A stretch of DNA of 5,208 nt, taken from contig DNCG01000104.1 in the NCBI GenBank assembly GCA_003491635.1, positions 1 through 5,208 of the forward strand, written 5' to 3'. Position numbers and translations under genes: made by a program. Under the pieces are notes generated by a model. The model searched no databases, was not told the origin of the DNA, and saw only the letters and a list, made by a program, of their open reading frames with translations. Shown here in pieces: positions 1-4,522 of this stretch (position 1 is the first letter of the stretch; each line of letters starts with the position of its first letter). This stretch comes from Actinomycetota bacterium (GTDB lineage Bacteria > Actinomycetota > Aquicultoria > Subteraquimicrobiales > UBA9087).

Positions 1-615
1 GTAAGCCCTACCAGGGGCGGTGATATAAATGGGTGGTTTTGTCTTCTCCGTCACCCTCACTTGGACCGGAGAGGCGTGAGTCCTCAAGAGAACATCCTCG
101 GCCACCGGACGCTCCCCTTTTCGCTTGATGTAGAATGTGTCCTGCAAGGATCTCGCCGGATGATCTGGGGGAGTATTGAGAGCCTCAAAGTTATAGTAAT
201 CCAGCTCCACCTCTGGACCCTCTGCCACTTGATACCCCAATCCAATGAAAATTCTAATAACTTCTTCAATAATCTGGGTAATCAGGTGCTTTCCGCCCAG
301 CTGAGGCAATTTGCCCGGAAGGGTTATATCCAGGGTCTCCTTCTCAAGCTTCCTTTCCTGAAGTTCCCTTTCCAGCTCCCGCCGCTTCTCAGCGAAGCTC
401 GCCTCGAATGCTTGACGCAGCTCATTGACCATCTTGCCGATGATGGGTCGCTCGCTGGGAGACAGGTCTCCGAGCTCCCTCGTCAGAGAGGTTAACTTCC
501 CTTTTCGACCCAAGATTCGTACCCTGAGAACATCGAGCTCTTCCAGCGAGGAGGTTTTCTTCAGCTCCCCTCGAACCTCCTTGCGCAACTTTGCTATTTC
601 ACTTCGCAGGCTCAT
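1..615 (-). CDS. pheS: Phenylalanine--tRNA ligase alpha subunit, N-terminal part (truncated by window edge)
   Basis: Cytoplasmic PheRS alpha subunit. With PheT it forms the alpha2-beta2 enzyme that charges tRNA-Phe. The 205 codons visible start at an ATG and run in frame off the left edge. Residues 1-90 are the charged, coiled-coil tRNA-binding arm typical of PheS. The class II catalytic domain begins near residue 96 (LDITLPGKL) and shows the family signatures GLGYQVAEGPEVE, DYYNFEALN, DHPARS and DTFYI, then LLRTHASPVQ and ITAPGRAY at the edge. The usual HP after the LPG motif is HL here. A GGGGGT ribosome site ends 4 nt before the ATG. An in-frame TTG four codons upstream is a weaker alternative. 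The gene lies directly downstream of a Phe-type T-box, so it is expected to be induced by uncharged tRNA-Phe. pheT would follow outside the window. The identification is firm from motifs. Confidence 0.97.
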   Translation of the reverse strand, partial: MSLRSEIAKLRKEVRGELKKTSSLEELDVLRVRILGRKGKLTSLTRELGDLSPSERPIIGKMVNELRQAFEASFAEKRRELERELQERKLEKETLDITLPGKLPQLGGKHLITQIIEEVIRIFIGLGYQVAEGPEVELDYYNFEALNTPPDHPARSLQDTFYIKRKGERPVAEDVLLRTHASPVQVRVTEKTKPPIYITAPGRAY

Positions 616-659
616 CTCGACCCCCAAACGAGATACTCTTATATTATTCCCACAAAAAC

Positions 660-694
660 AAAAAATCCCCTTCGTCAAAGGACGAAGGGGATTT
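660..694 (-). terminator. Rho-independent terminator of the T-box leader
   Basis: The arms AAATCCCCTTCGTC and GACGAAGGGGATTT (14 bp, loop CTTT) are followed by a T-tract. This hairpin excludes the antiterminator, because CGTCC within its 5' arm and loop is the 3' partner of GG..GCG in the T-box element. It therefore acts as the regulated off-switch for pheS. Confidence 0.95.
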
Positions 695-716
695 CACCCT
701 CGCGGTACCACCTCAG
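676..716 (-). promoter_or_regulatory. T-box antiterminator element
   Basis: The canonical 7-nt bulge UGGUACC sits between helix A1 (GAGG with CCUU) and helix A2 (GCG with CGU). The UGGU bases would pair with the free ACCA end of uncharged tRNA-Phe. The 3' strands of both helices lie inside the terminator's 5' arm and loop, so the two folds are mutually exclusive, as known for this riboswitch class. Confidence 0.92.
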
Positions 717-772
717 TTCCCCACCTTGACTCCGCCGTCGGGGGGCTCTCTGGACCGATAACGGTAGGCAAA

Positions 773-804
773 CCGATGTGACTTACTTAAATTCAGTCAA
801 TCGG
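773..804 (-). promoter_or_regulatory. Probable Stem II hairpin of the T-box with S-turn-like GAA/AGUA
   Basis: CCGAT pairs with AUCGG and, after a bulged C, UGACU pairs with AGUCA. Above that, GAA faces AGUA around the apical UUUA, the same internal-loop pair that marks the specifier loop. T-box Stem II is known to carry such an S-turn, so this is my best candidate for Stem II. Its 5' arm overlaps the 3' arm of a longer 12-bp inverted repeat, so another fold competes with it. Confidence 0.55.
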
Positions 805-894
805 CCTTTGGCCTAGTCAACCGCTCGTCCTTAAAGGACTCGCTAGTCAAAAGCTTTTCTTTTGACTCTTGACTTGCCCCTCTTGACTGAATTT
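789..894. repeat. Nested AGTCAA/TTGACT inverted repeats inside the T-box linker
   Basis: The perfect 12-bp arms AAATTCAGTCAA and TTGACTGAATTT (minus-strand reading, 883-894 and 789-800) enclose 82 bp. Reading the minus strand, three copies of AGTCAA (883-888, 869-874, 862-867) are followed by three TTGACT copies (845-850, 815-820, 795-800). Inner hairpins are AGTCAAAAG/CTTTTGACT (845-867), GTCCT/AGGAC (827-839) and GGCC-AAA-GGCC (803-813). It lies between Stem I and the IIA/B region, where T-boxes normally have a shorter linker. It could be an elaborate Stem II or III region, or a palindromic repeat inserted into the leader. I see no target-site duplication and no transposase. Confidence 0.7.
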
Positions 895-916
895 GTTCAG
901 TCCACAGCTCCGGAGT

Positions 917-919
917 GAA
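917..919 (-). promoter_or_regulatory. T-box specifier codon UUC (Phe)
   Basis: The triplet lies on the 3' side of the Stem I internal loop. It is preceded by GAAG and followed by A and the closing strand CUCC. It matches the GAA anticodon of tRNA-Phe and agrees with the downstream gene, pheS. Confidence 0.92.
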
Positions 920-1025
920 CTTCAGCCGATTCTCCCAGGCGTGTTCCCAGCCATAGACACACCTCTCTGAATGGGAAAACAATGGCTTACTCTCTCTCCC
1001 TCACAGCCTTTGCAAGTGGCTATCA

Positions 1026-1034
1026 ATTATAACA
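1026..1034 (-). promoter_or_regulatory. Extended -10 promoter for the T-box/pheS transcript
   Basis: TGTTATAAT on the minus strand is a perfect TATAAT with an upstream TGn. At a 17-bp spacing the -35 position reads AGACCG, a poor match, so the extended -10 would carry recognition. Initiation would fall near 1019, about 20 nt before Stem I, as expected for a T-box leader. Read-through from rplT may also contribute. Confidence 0.7.
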
Positions 1035-1097
1035 CAGTTGCCAAGAATCGGTCTTGTTAATAATCCAACAAACCTAAACAGGGAAGGCCAAACTCTC

Positions 1098-1129
1098 TTG
1101 GGGGAAAGATCAATCTCTCGAGCCCCCAA
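1098..1129 (-). other. Inverted repeat just after rplT (possible weak terminator or mRNA 3'-end hairpin)
   Basis: TTGGGGG and CCCCCAA (7 bp) begin 1 nt after the rplT stop and enclose an 18-nt loop that can form a small inner AGA/TCT stem. No U-run follows (AAGAGAGTTTGG comes next), so it is not a classical intrinsic terminator. It could stabilise the infC-rpmI-rplT mRNA 3' end or terminate with a factor. Confidence 0.45.
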
Positions 1130-1130
1130 A

Positions 1131-1490
1131 TTAGGCACCGAGCTTCTCTTTGGCCAGGGAAGCAAGCTCGGCGAAGGCATCCGGCTCCTTTACCGCTAAA
1201 TCGGAGAGGACCTTCCTATCGATGTCCACCTCGGCCAGCTTGAGCCCGTTTATAAATCGATTGTAGGAGAGGCCATGCTGCCTGGCCGCGGCATTTATCC
1301 TTACTATCCAAAGCCTTCTGAAATTCCGTTTGCGAGCCCTTCGGTCCCTATAGGAGTAGGCCAAAGAATGCATGACCTGCTCCTTGGCTGCCCGATAAGT
1401 CCTGCTTTTGGCCCCGTAATAACCCTTGGCCAAACTCAGTGTTTTTTTGTGCCTTTTCTTAGCGGGAACGGCCCGTTTAACCTTGGCCAT
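1131..1490 (-). CDS. rplT: 50S ribosomal protein L20
   Basis: An early-assembly 23S rRNA-binding protein of the large subunit and, in several bacteria, the translational or transcriptional repressor of its own operon. The 119 residues are the usual L20 length. The basic N-terminal tail ([16 protein letters not shown]) leads into family signatures [47 protein letters not shown] and [10 protein letters not shown]. The ATG chosen gives the standard L20 N-terminus and has GAGGGAG 9 nt upstream. An in-frame GTG six codons earlier (1506-1508) has an even better Shine-Dalgarno, GGAGGTG at 1517-1523 with 8-nt spacing, so a MRELRT extension is possible. The open frame extends further still to 1607 but overlaps rpmI and is not L20-like there. 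The gene lies 52 nt after rpmI in the infC operon. Confidence 0.98.
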   Translation of the reverse strand: MAKVKRAVPAKKRHKKTLSLAKGYYGAKSRTYRAAKEQVMHSLAYSYRDRRARKRNFRRLWIVRINAAARQHGLSYNRFINGLKLAEVDIDRKVLSDLAVKEPDAFAELASLAKEKLGA

Positions 1491-1516
1491 AGTCCTCAAC
1501 TCCCTCACACCGAGCC

Positions 1517-1523
1517 CACCTCC
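1517..1523 (-). promoter_or_regulatory. Strong Shine-Dalgarno upstream of rplT
   Basis: GGAGGTG lies 26 nt before the canonical ATG but 8 nt before an in-frame GTG at 1506-1508. It sits in a loop that CGAGC/GCTCG could close, which might mask it. It is either the site for a slightly extended L20 or a standby site. The nearer GAGGGAG (1500-1506) serves the ATG. Confidence 0.5.
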
Positions 1524-1542
1524 AAACCAAGCTCGATGAGGT

Positions 1543-1746
1543 TCAGCGGGCACGGCAAGAAATGCTTCTTTTAACGCTCTGCAGATTCGCCGGGCTAACC
1601 GACGCATCCTGGGAAAGCTTCCCCTTCCTTTTGGCCGATTTCTTTTCCAAAAGATGACTTTTAGAAGCCCGGCGTCGCATTATCTTGCCGGAGCCAGTAA
1701 CCTTGAAGCGCTTCGCAGCACCCTTGTGTGTCTTCGTCTTAGGCAA
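1543..1746 (-). CDS. rpmI: 50S ribosomal protein L35
   Basis: A small, highly basic large-subunit protein. The 67 residues carry the family signatures [39 protein letters not shown] and [11 protein letters not shown]. The tail SISCRAR is a little longer than, and unlike, the usual end near LLPY. The start codon is TTG, not ATG. It is fixed by the strong conservation of the [14 protein letters not shown]-terminus and by AGGGAG (1755-1760) with 8-nt spacing. The ribosome site overlaps the infC stop codon and the intergenic distance is only 12 nt, so translational coupling to infC is likely. It is the middle gene of infC-rpmI-rplT, a conserved ribosomal operon. Confidence 0.97.
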   Translation of the reverse strand: MPKTKTHKGAAKRFKVTGSGKIMRRRASKSHLLEKKSAKRKGKLSQDASVSPANLQSVKRSISCRAR

Positions 1747-1754
1747 AACAACAA

Positions 1755-1760
1755 CTCCCT
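1755..1760 (-). promoter_or_regulatory. rpmI ribosome-binding site overlapping the infC stop
   Basis: AGGGAG shares its first two bases with the infC TAG and lies 8 nt before the TTG start. It decides the UUG start of rpmI and suggests translational coupling with infC. Confidence 0.8.
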
Positions 1761-2277
1761 AATGCTTCGCCCCAATTGGGGCAAGGACCATTCTCATATC
1801 ACGTCGATCAAGCGTGGGAGCGGATTCCACCACCCCTAAATCCTTCACTTCCTCCGCCAATCTATCCAGGAGCTTCCTTCCCAATTCGGTGTGGGCCATC
1901 TCCCGTCCTCGAAACATTATCGTTACCTTGACCTTGCAACCTCGTTCCAGAAACCTCTCCACGTGACGTTTCTTGGTCTCAAAATCGTGATCGTTGATCT
2001 TGGGCCGCATCTTTATCTCCTTGACCACGATCGTCGTCTGGTGCTTCCTAGCCTTCTTCTCTTTCTGCAACTGCTCATACCTGTACTTACCGTAGTCCAT
2101 AATGCGACAAACAGGTGGGTCGGCTTGCGGAGCAACTTCGACTAGATCAAGCCCCTCCTCTTCTGCCAGCTTAAGGGCCTCCCCCAGTGGCTTTATCCCC
2201 AACTGGGCTCCCTCGGACGAGATAAGTCTAACTTGAGAGGCGCGGATGAACTCATTTATACGAGCTCTAACGACTAT
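1759..2277 (-). CDS. infC: Translation initiation factor IF-3 (probable AUA start)
   Basis: Binds the 30S subunit, keeps subunits apart and rejects non-canonical start codons and wrong initiator tRNAs. The protein is 172 residues from the ATA at 2275-2277, a normal IF3 length. The N-domain is at about 5-75: RINEFIRASQVRLI, LGIKPLGEALKLAEEEGLDLVEVAP, PPVCRIMDYGKYRYEQ. A lysine-rich linker follows. The C-domain occupies about 83-172: VKEIKMRPKINDHDFETK, VKVTIMFRGREMAHTELG, then RDMRMVLAP. No ATG fits the N-terminus. A GTG two codons earlier (2281-2283) abuts the Shine-Dalgarno GAGGTGA with no spacing, whereas ATA is 6 nt downstream. IF3 genes are known to use AUU or similar starts for autoregulation, so ATA is my preferred call. 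If GTG is used instead, the CDS is 1759-2283. Confidence 0.96.
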   Translation of the reverse strand: MVVRARINEFIRASQVRLISSEGAQLGIKPLGEALKLAEEEGLDLVEVAPQADPPVCRIMDYGKYRYEQLQKEKKARKHQTTIVVKEIKMRPKINDHDFETKKRHVERFLERGCKVKVTIMFRGREMAHTELGRKLLDRLAEEVKDLGVVESAPTLDRRDMRMVLAPIGAKH

Positions 2278-2283
2278 GTGCAC

Positions 2284-2290
2284 TCACCTC
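2284..2290 (-). promoter_or_regulatory. infC Shine-Dalgarno that argues for the AUA start
   Basis: GAGGTGA is a 7-base match to the 16S anti-Shine-Dalgarno sequence. It directly touches the upstream GTG but lies 6 nt from ATA, which is normal spacing. This decides in favour of ATA as the initiation codon. Confidence 0.75.
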
Positions 2291-2337
2291 ACAAAAACAT
2301 TCGATGATCAAAAGACGTTTCATAGCATTGAATCCAC

Positions 2338-2364
2338 TAAAACAAAGGGTGGCGGAAGCCACCC
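2338..2364 (-). terminator. Rho-independent terminator within the infC leader
   Basis: The stem GGGTGGC/GCCACCC (7 bp, TTCC loop) is followed by TTTGTTTT. It lies downstream of the infC promoter and about 60 nt before the infC start, so it is placed as an attenuator rather than as the thrS terminator. It would also stop any transcripts reading through from thrS. Confidence 0.8.
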
Positions 2365-2451
2365 GATAAAGCTAACCCACTAGCAGTTCCAAAGAACGCC
2401 CCAGGGTGAGAAGCTGATGGCTTCTTCTTTTCCTCTATTTAGCCCTAGGAA

Positions 2452-2480
2452 AGTATACATGGTTCAAAAGAAGATGTCCA
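2452..2480 (-). promoter_or_regulatory. Promoter of the infC-rpmI-rplT operon
   Basis: The minus strand reads TGGACA (2475-2480), a 17-bp spacer, then TATACT (2452-2457). Each hexamer has one mismatch to the sigma-70 consensus at ideal spacing. Transcription would begin near 2445. It lies about 47 nt after the thrS stop, so infC has its own promoter. Confidence 0.75.
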
Positions 2481-2526
2481 GAAAAAACTGCCGATTAACC
2501 CCTTCCCGTCCCTCGTCCTTCGTCTC

Positions 2527-4449
2527 TCAACATCTCCTCTGCCCTATCTCCTCCATCAACCCCCGCAGGAACTCACCAAAATCTACACTCCTCTTGTCCT
2601 TCCCCTCCCGGTCACGCACGGCCACGGTGCTCGATTGCATCTCCTTATCCCCAACCACCAACATATAGGGGACCCTCTGGACCTGGGCATCTCGAATCTT
2701 TTTGTTGACCGATTCCGTGCGCACGTCCAACTCCACACGGATTCCATCACTTCGGAGTTTATCACCAATCATCCGGGCATAATCGTTATGCCTATCGGCG
2801 ATGGGTAAGACCATCACCTGAACGGGGGCAAGCCAGGTCGGAAAAGCTCCCGCATAATGCTCAACGAGGCAACCCATAAAGCGCTCCATCGAGCCGAGGA
2901 TCGCCCGGTGAATCATAATCGGCCGATGCTGACGGTTGTCGGCACCCATATAGGTCATATCAAAGCGCTCGGGGATATTGAAATCCACCTGGATGGTGGT
3001 GCACTGCCAGGCCCTTCCCAGAGCATCCTTTATCTTTATGTCTATCTTGGGACCATAAAAGACACCCTCGCCGGGATCGATTTGATATTTTAAGCCCGCA
3101 TCCTTCAAAGCTATTTTCAAAGCCTCCGTGGACTGATCCCAGTGTTCCACTGTACCCACGAACTTTTCCGGTCTGGTGGAAAGATAAACATCGTATTCCT
3201 CAAAACCAAAGGTTCTAAGCATATAAAGAACGAGATCAATTACACTCAGGATTTCGTCCTCTATTTGATCCGGGCGACAAAAGATATGCGCATCATCCTG
3301 GGTAAAGCCCCTCACCCTCAAGAGTCCATGGAGAACCCCCGATCGCTCGAAGCGATAGACGGTACCTAGCTCAGCCCACCTAAGAGGCAAATCTCGATAG
3401 CTACGCGTCCGCGATTGATAGATCAGGATGTGGGCAGGGCAGTTCATCGGTTTGATAACGTAATCCTGGCCCTCTATCTCCATGGGGGAATACATGTAAT
3501 CCCGATAAAAATCCCAGTGACCGCTCTTCTTCCACAGATCGAGCTTGGCGATGTGGGGAGTCATCACGATCTCATAGCCCCGCTTCAAATGCTCTTCCCG
3601 CCAGAAATCCTCAATGATCTTCCGAATCAAGGCACCTTTGGGATGCCAGAGGACGAGCCCGGCGCCAAATCGATCGCTGAGGGTGAAGAGATCAAGCTCC
3701 CTACCGAGCTTCCGGTGATCACGCCTGGCCGCCTCCTCCATCCTGTAGAGGTACTCCTCCAAACCCTTTTCTGAATCGAAGGCCGTTCCATAGATCCTCT
3801 GAAGCATCGGTCTCTTTTCGTCGCCCCGCCAGTAGGCACCAGCTATACTCAGCAACTTGAAGGCCTCAATCTTGCCGGTCGAGGGGAGATGGGGACCTCG
3901 ACAGAGATCAACGAAACCGCCATTTTTATAGACGGTGACCTTCTCATCCTCCCGTTCCTCCAAGAGCTCGACCTTGTAGGACTGTTTCAGGGATTCGAAG
4001 AGTTTTGTGGCCCCCTCGCGGGAAAGCTCCTCCCTGATGAAGGGGAGATCCTGCCGGATTATCTCCTTCATCTTCTCCTCAATCTTTCCTAAATCATCGG
4101 GGGAGAGATTTACATCGAGATCGAAATCGTAATAAAAACCATCCTCGATGGTGGGACCGATGCTAAGTTTCACACCCGGATAGAGCTCGCTGACCGCCTG
4201 GGCCATTACGTGGGAGGTGCTGTGGCGATAGATCTCCGGACCCTCTGGGGAGGAGAAGGTGATGATCTCAACCGAGCAATCCTTAAAAATGGGTGTGTTC
4301 AAATCGACTAGCTTTCCATCGACCTTCCCGGCCAGAGCCTCTTTGGCCAGCTTTGGACCAATTTGGGCCGCCAGCTCATCGAGCCTGGTCCCTCTATCCA
4401 CCTCCAGAGCCGACCCGTCCGGCAGAGTGACCTTCACTTTTTCGGCCAT
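2527..4449 (-). CDS. thrS: Threonine--tRNA ligase
   Basis: Class II synthetase that charges tRNA-Thr and edits Ser-tRNA-Thr. All 640 residues of a full-length bacterial ThrRS are present. The TGS domain is at about 1-63. The editing domain has HSTSH (H76, H80) and DLCRGPH (C183, H187). The catalytic core starts near 245, with the zinc ligands C337 (MNCPAH), H388 (DDAHIF) and H514 (MIHRAILGS). Motif 2 is RFERSGVLHGLLRVRGF (366-382), and motif 3 is HRAILGSMERF with R523. The anticodon-binding domain runs from about 537 to the end (PTWLAPVQVMVLPI, VNKKIRDAQ, PYMLVVGDKE). The start MAEKVKV is preferred over an ATG seven codons earlier because GGAGG precedes it by 5 nt and it matches the family N-terminus. 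It has its own promoter and a leader of about 20 nt, too short for a T-box. No clear terminator follows. Confidence 0.99.
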   Translation of the reverse strand: MAEKVKVTLPDGSALEVDRGTRLDELAAQIGPKLAKEALAGKVDGKLVDLNTPIFKDCSVEIITFSSPEGPEIYRHSTSHVMAQAVSELYPGVKLSIGPTIEDGFYYDFDLDVNLSPDDLGKIEEKMKEIIRQDLPFIREELSREGATKLFESLKQSYKVELLEEREDEKVTVYKNGGFVDLCRGPHLPSTGKIEAFKLLSIAGAYWRGDEKRPMLQRIYGTAFDSEKGLEEYLYRMEEAARRDHRKLGRELDLFTLSDRFGAGLVLWHPKGALIRKIIEDFWREEHLKRGYEIVMTPHIAKLDLWKKSGHWDFYRDYMYSPMEIEGQDYVIKPMNCPAHILIYQSRTRSYRDLPLRWAELGTVYRFERSGVLHGLLRVRGFTQDDAHIFCRPDQIEDEILSVIDLVLYMLRTFGFEEYDVYLSTRPEKFVGTVEHWDQSTEALKIALKDAGLKYQIDPGEGVFYGPKIDIKIKDALGRAWQCTTIQVDFNIPERFDMTYMGADNRQHRPIMIHRAILGSMERFMGCLVEHYAGAFPTWLAPVQVMVLPIADRHNDYARMIGDKLRSDGIRVELDVRTESVNKKIRDAQVQRVPYMLVVGDKEMQSSTVAVRDREGKDKRSVDFGEFLRGLMEEIGQRRC

Positions 4450-4453
4450 ATAG

Positions 4454-4460
4454 ACCTCCC
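4454..4460 (-). promoter_or_regulatory. thrS ribosome-binding site
   Basis: GGGAGGT on the minus strand lies 4 nt before the ATG at 4447-4449. The alternative ATG at about 4468-4470 would lie upstream of this site, essentially at the predicted transcription start, so the shorter MAEKVKV protein is chosen. Confidence 0.85.
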
Positions 4461-4477
4461 GGGGCATCAATGAGATA

Positions 4478-4486
4478 ATTATAACA
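4478..4486 (-). promoter_or_regulatory. Extended -10 promoter of thrS
   Basis: TGTTATAAT on the minus strand is identical to the extended -10 of the pheS leader. The -35 position at 17 bp reads TTCAGG, only a half match. Initiation would be near 4471, giving a 5' leader of about 22 nt with just the ribosome site. Confidence 0.65.
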
Positions 4487-4512
4487 ATAACGAGAACAAT
4501 CCTGAAGGAAAA

Positions 4513-4516
4513 AGGG
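4513..4516 (+). promoter_or_regulatory. Ribosome-binding site of the DUF1614 gene
   Basis: AGGG lies 6 nt before the ATG, with a second purine run AAGGA at 4505-4509. No convincing plus-strand promoter was found in the short divergent gap. TATAAC at 4480-4485 lacks a -35 partner. Confidence 0.55.
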
Positions 4517-4522
4517 TAAGCT

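Larger units (their letters stand above)
660..1019 (-). ncRNA. T-box riboswitch leader, tRNA-Phe specific, upstream of pheS
   Basis: A cis-regulatory RNA that reads tRNA-Phe charging and decides between termination and read-through into pheS. Elements seen in transcript order follow. Stem I runs from about 999 to 912, with base GGAG/CTCC and a specifier loop in which AGUA (988-991) faces GAA, the loop-E motif. The specifier triplet is UUC (917-919), a Phe codon, followed by the usual A. The upper arm has an AGAGAG bulge and a GGUGUG/CACGCC helix. The conserved CCGUUAUC and GAGAG of the IIA/B region lie at about 740-765. The T-box core UGGUACC (704-710) is flanked by GAGG and GCG. Its UGGU can pair with an ACCA tRNA end, as expected for A73 of tRNA-Phe. 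A strong terminator closes the leader. The linker after Stem I is unusually rich in inverted repeats. Family assignment is very secure. Helix borders are hand-folded. Confidence 0.95.
2278..2445 (-). promoter_or_regulatory. infC operon leader (candidate L20/IF3 autoregulatory attenuator)
   Basis: About 170 nt of leader between the predicted start of transcription and infC. It contains a hairpin AGAAGC/GCTTCT (2409-2425), then CACCC (2404-2408), a GCTA/TAGC hairpin, and an intrinsic terminator at 2338-2364. CACCC is complementary to GGGTG in the terminator's 5' arm, so an antiterminator can be drawn. L20 leaders that attenuate infC-rpmI-rplT are known in Bacillota. I could not match this to the L20-leader consensus by eye, so the ligand is inferred from position only. 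Confidence 0.6.

Noticed and set aside
425..781. Plus-strand 118-codon open frame across the pheS 5' end and T-box
   Set aside because: It overlaps pheS and the riboswitch antisense and has a low-complexity Ser/Arg composition typical of a shadow frame.
789..894. Insertion sequence or transposon remnant
   Set aside because: The inverted arms are suggestive, but there is no target-site duplication and no transposase fragment, so it is reported as a repeat structure rather than a mobile element.
797..982. Minus-strand 61-codon open frame inside the T-box leader
   Set aside because: It lies wholly across Stem I and the repeat-rich linker, which are explained as RNA structure. There is no ribosome site and no recognisable protein features.
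1491..1607. Long N-terminal extension of the rplT reading frame
   Set aside because: It overlaps the end of rpmI in another frame and does not resemble L20. Only the short GTG option at 1506-1508 is kept as an alternative.
2409..2425. GAAGCCATCA in the infC leader resembles GAAGCAGCCAUCA of the 23S L11-binding region
   Set aside because: The match is short and from memory, and L20 binds a neighbouring but different rRNA region. It is not enough to claim rRNA mimicry.
2481..2526. Terminator directly after thrS
   Set aside because: The stretch is purine-rich with a T6 run, but the only hairpin is CAG/CTG around the T-run, too short to act as a terminator.
3415..3774. Plus-strand 119-codon open frame within thrS
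   Set aside because: It is antisense to the catalytic core of a perfectly conserved ThrRS and has no recognisable motif or ribosome site.
4480..4485. Plus-strand -10 box TATAAC for the DUF1614 gene
   Set aside because: It overlaps the thrS -10 on the other strand and has no -35-like sequence at proper distance (TCCCGG at 17 bp).
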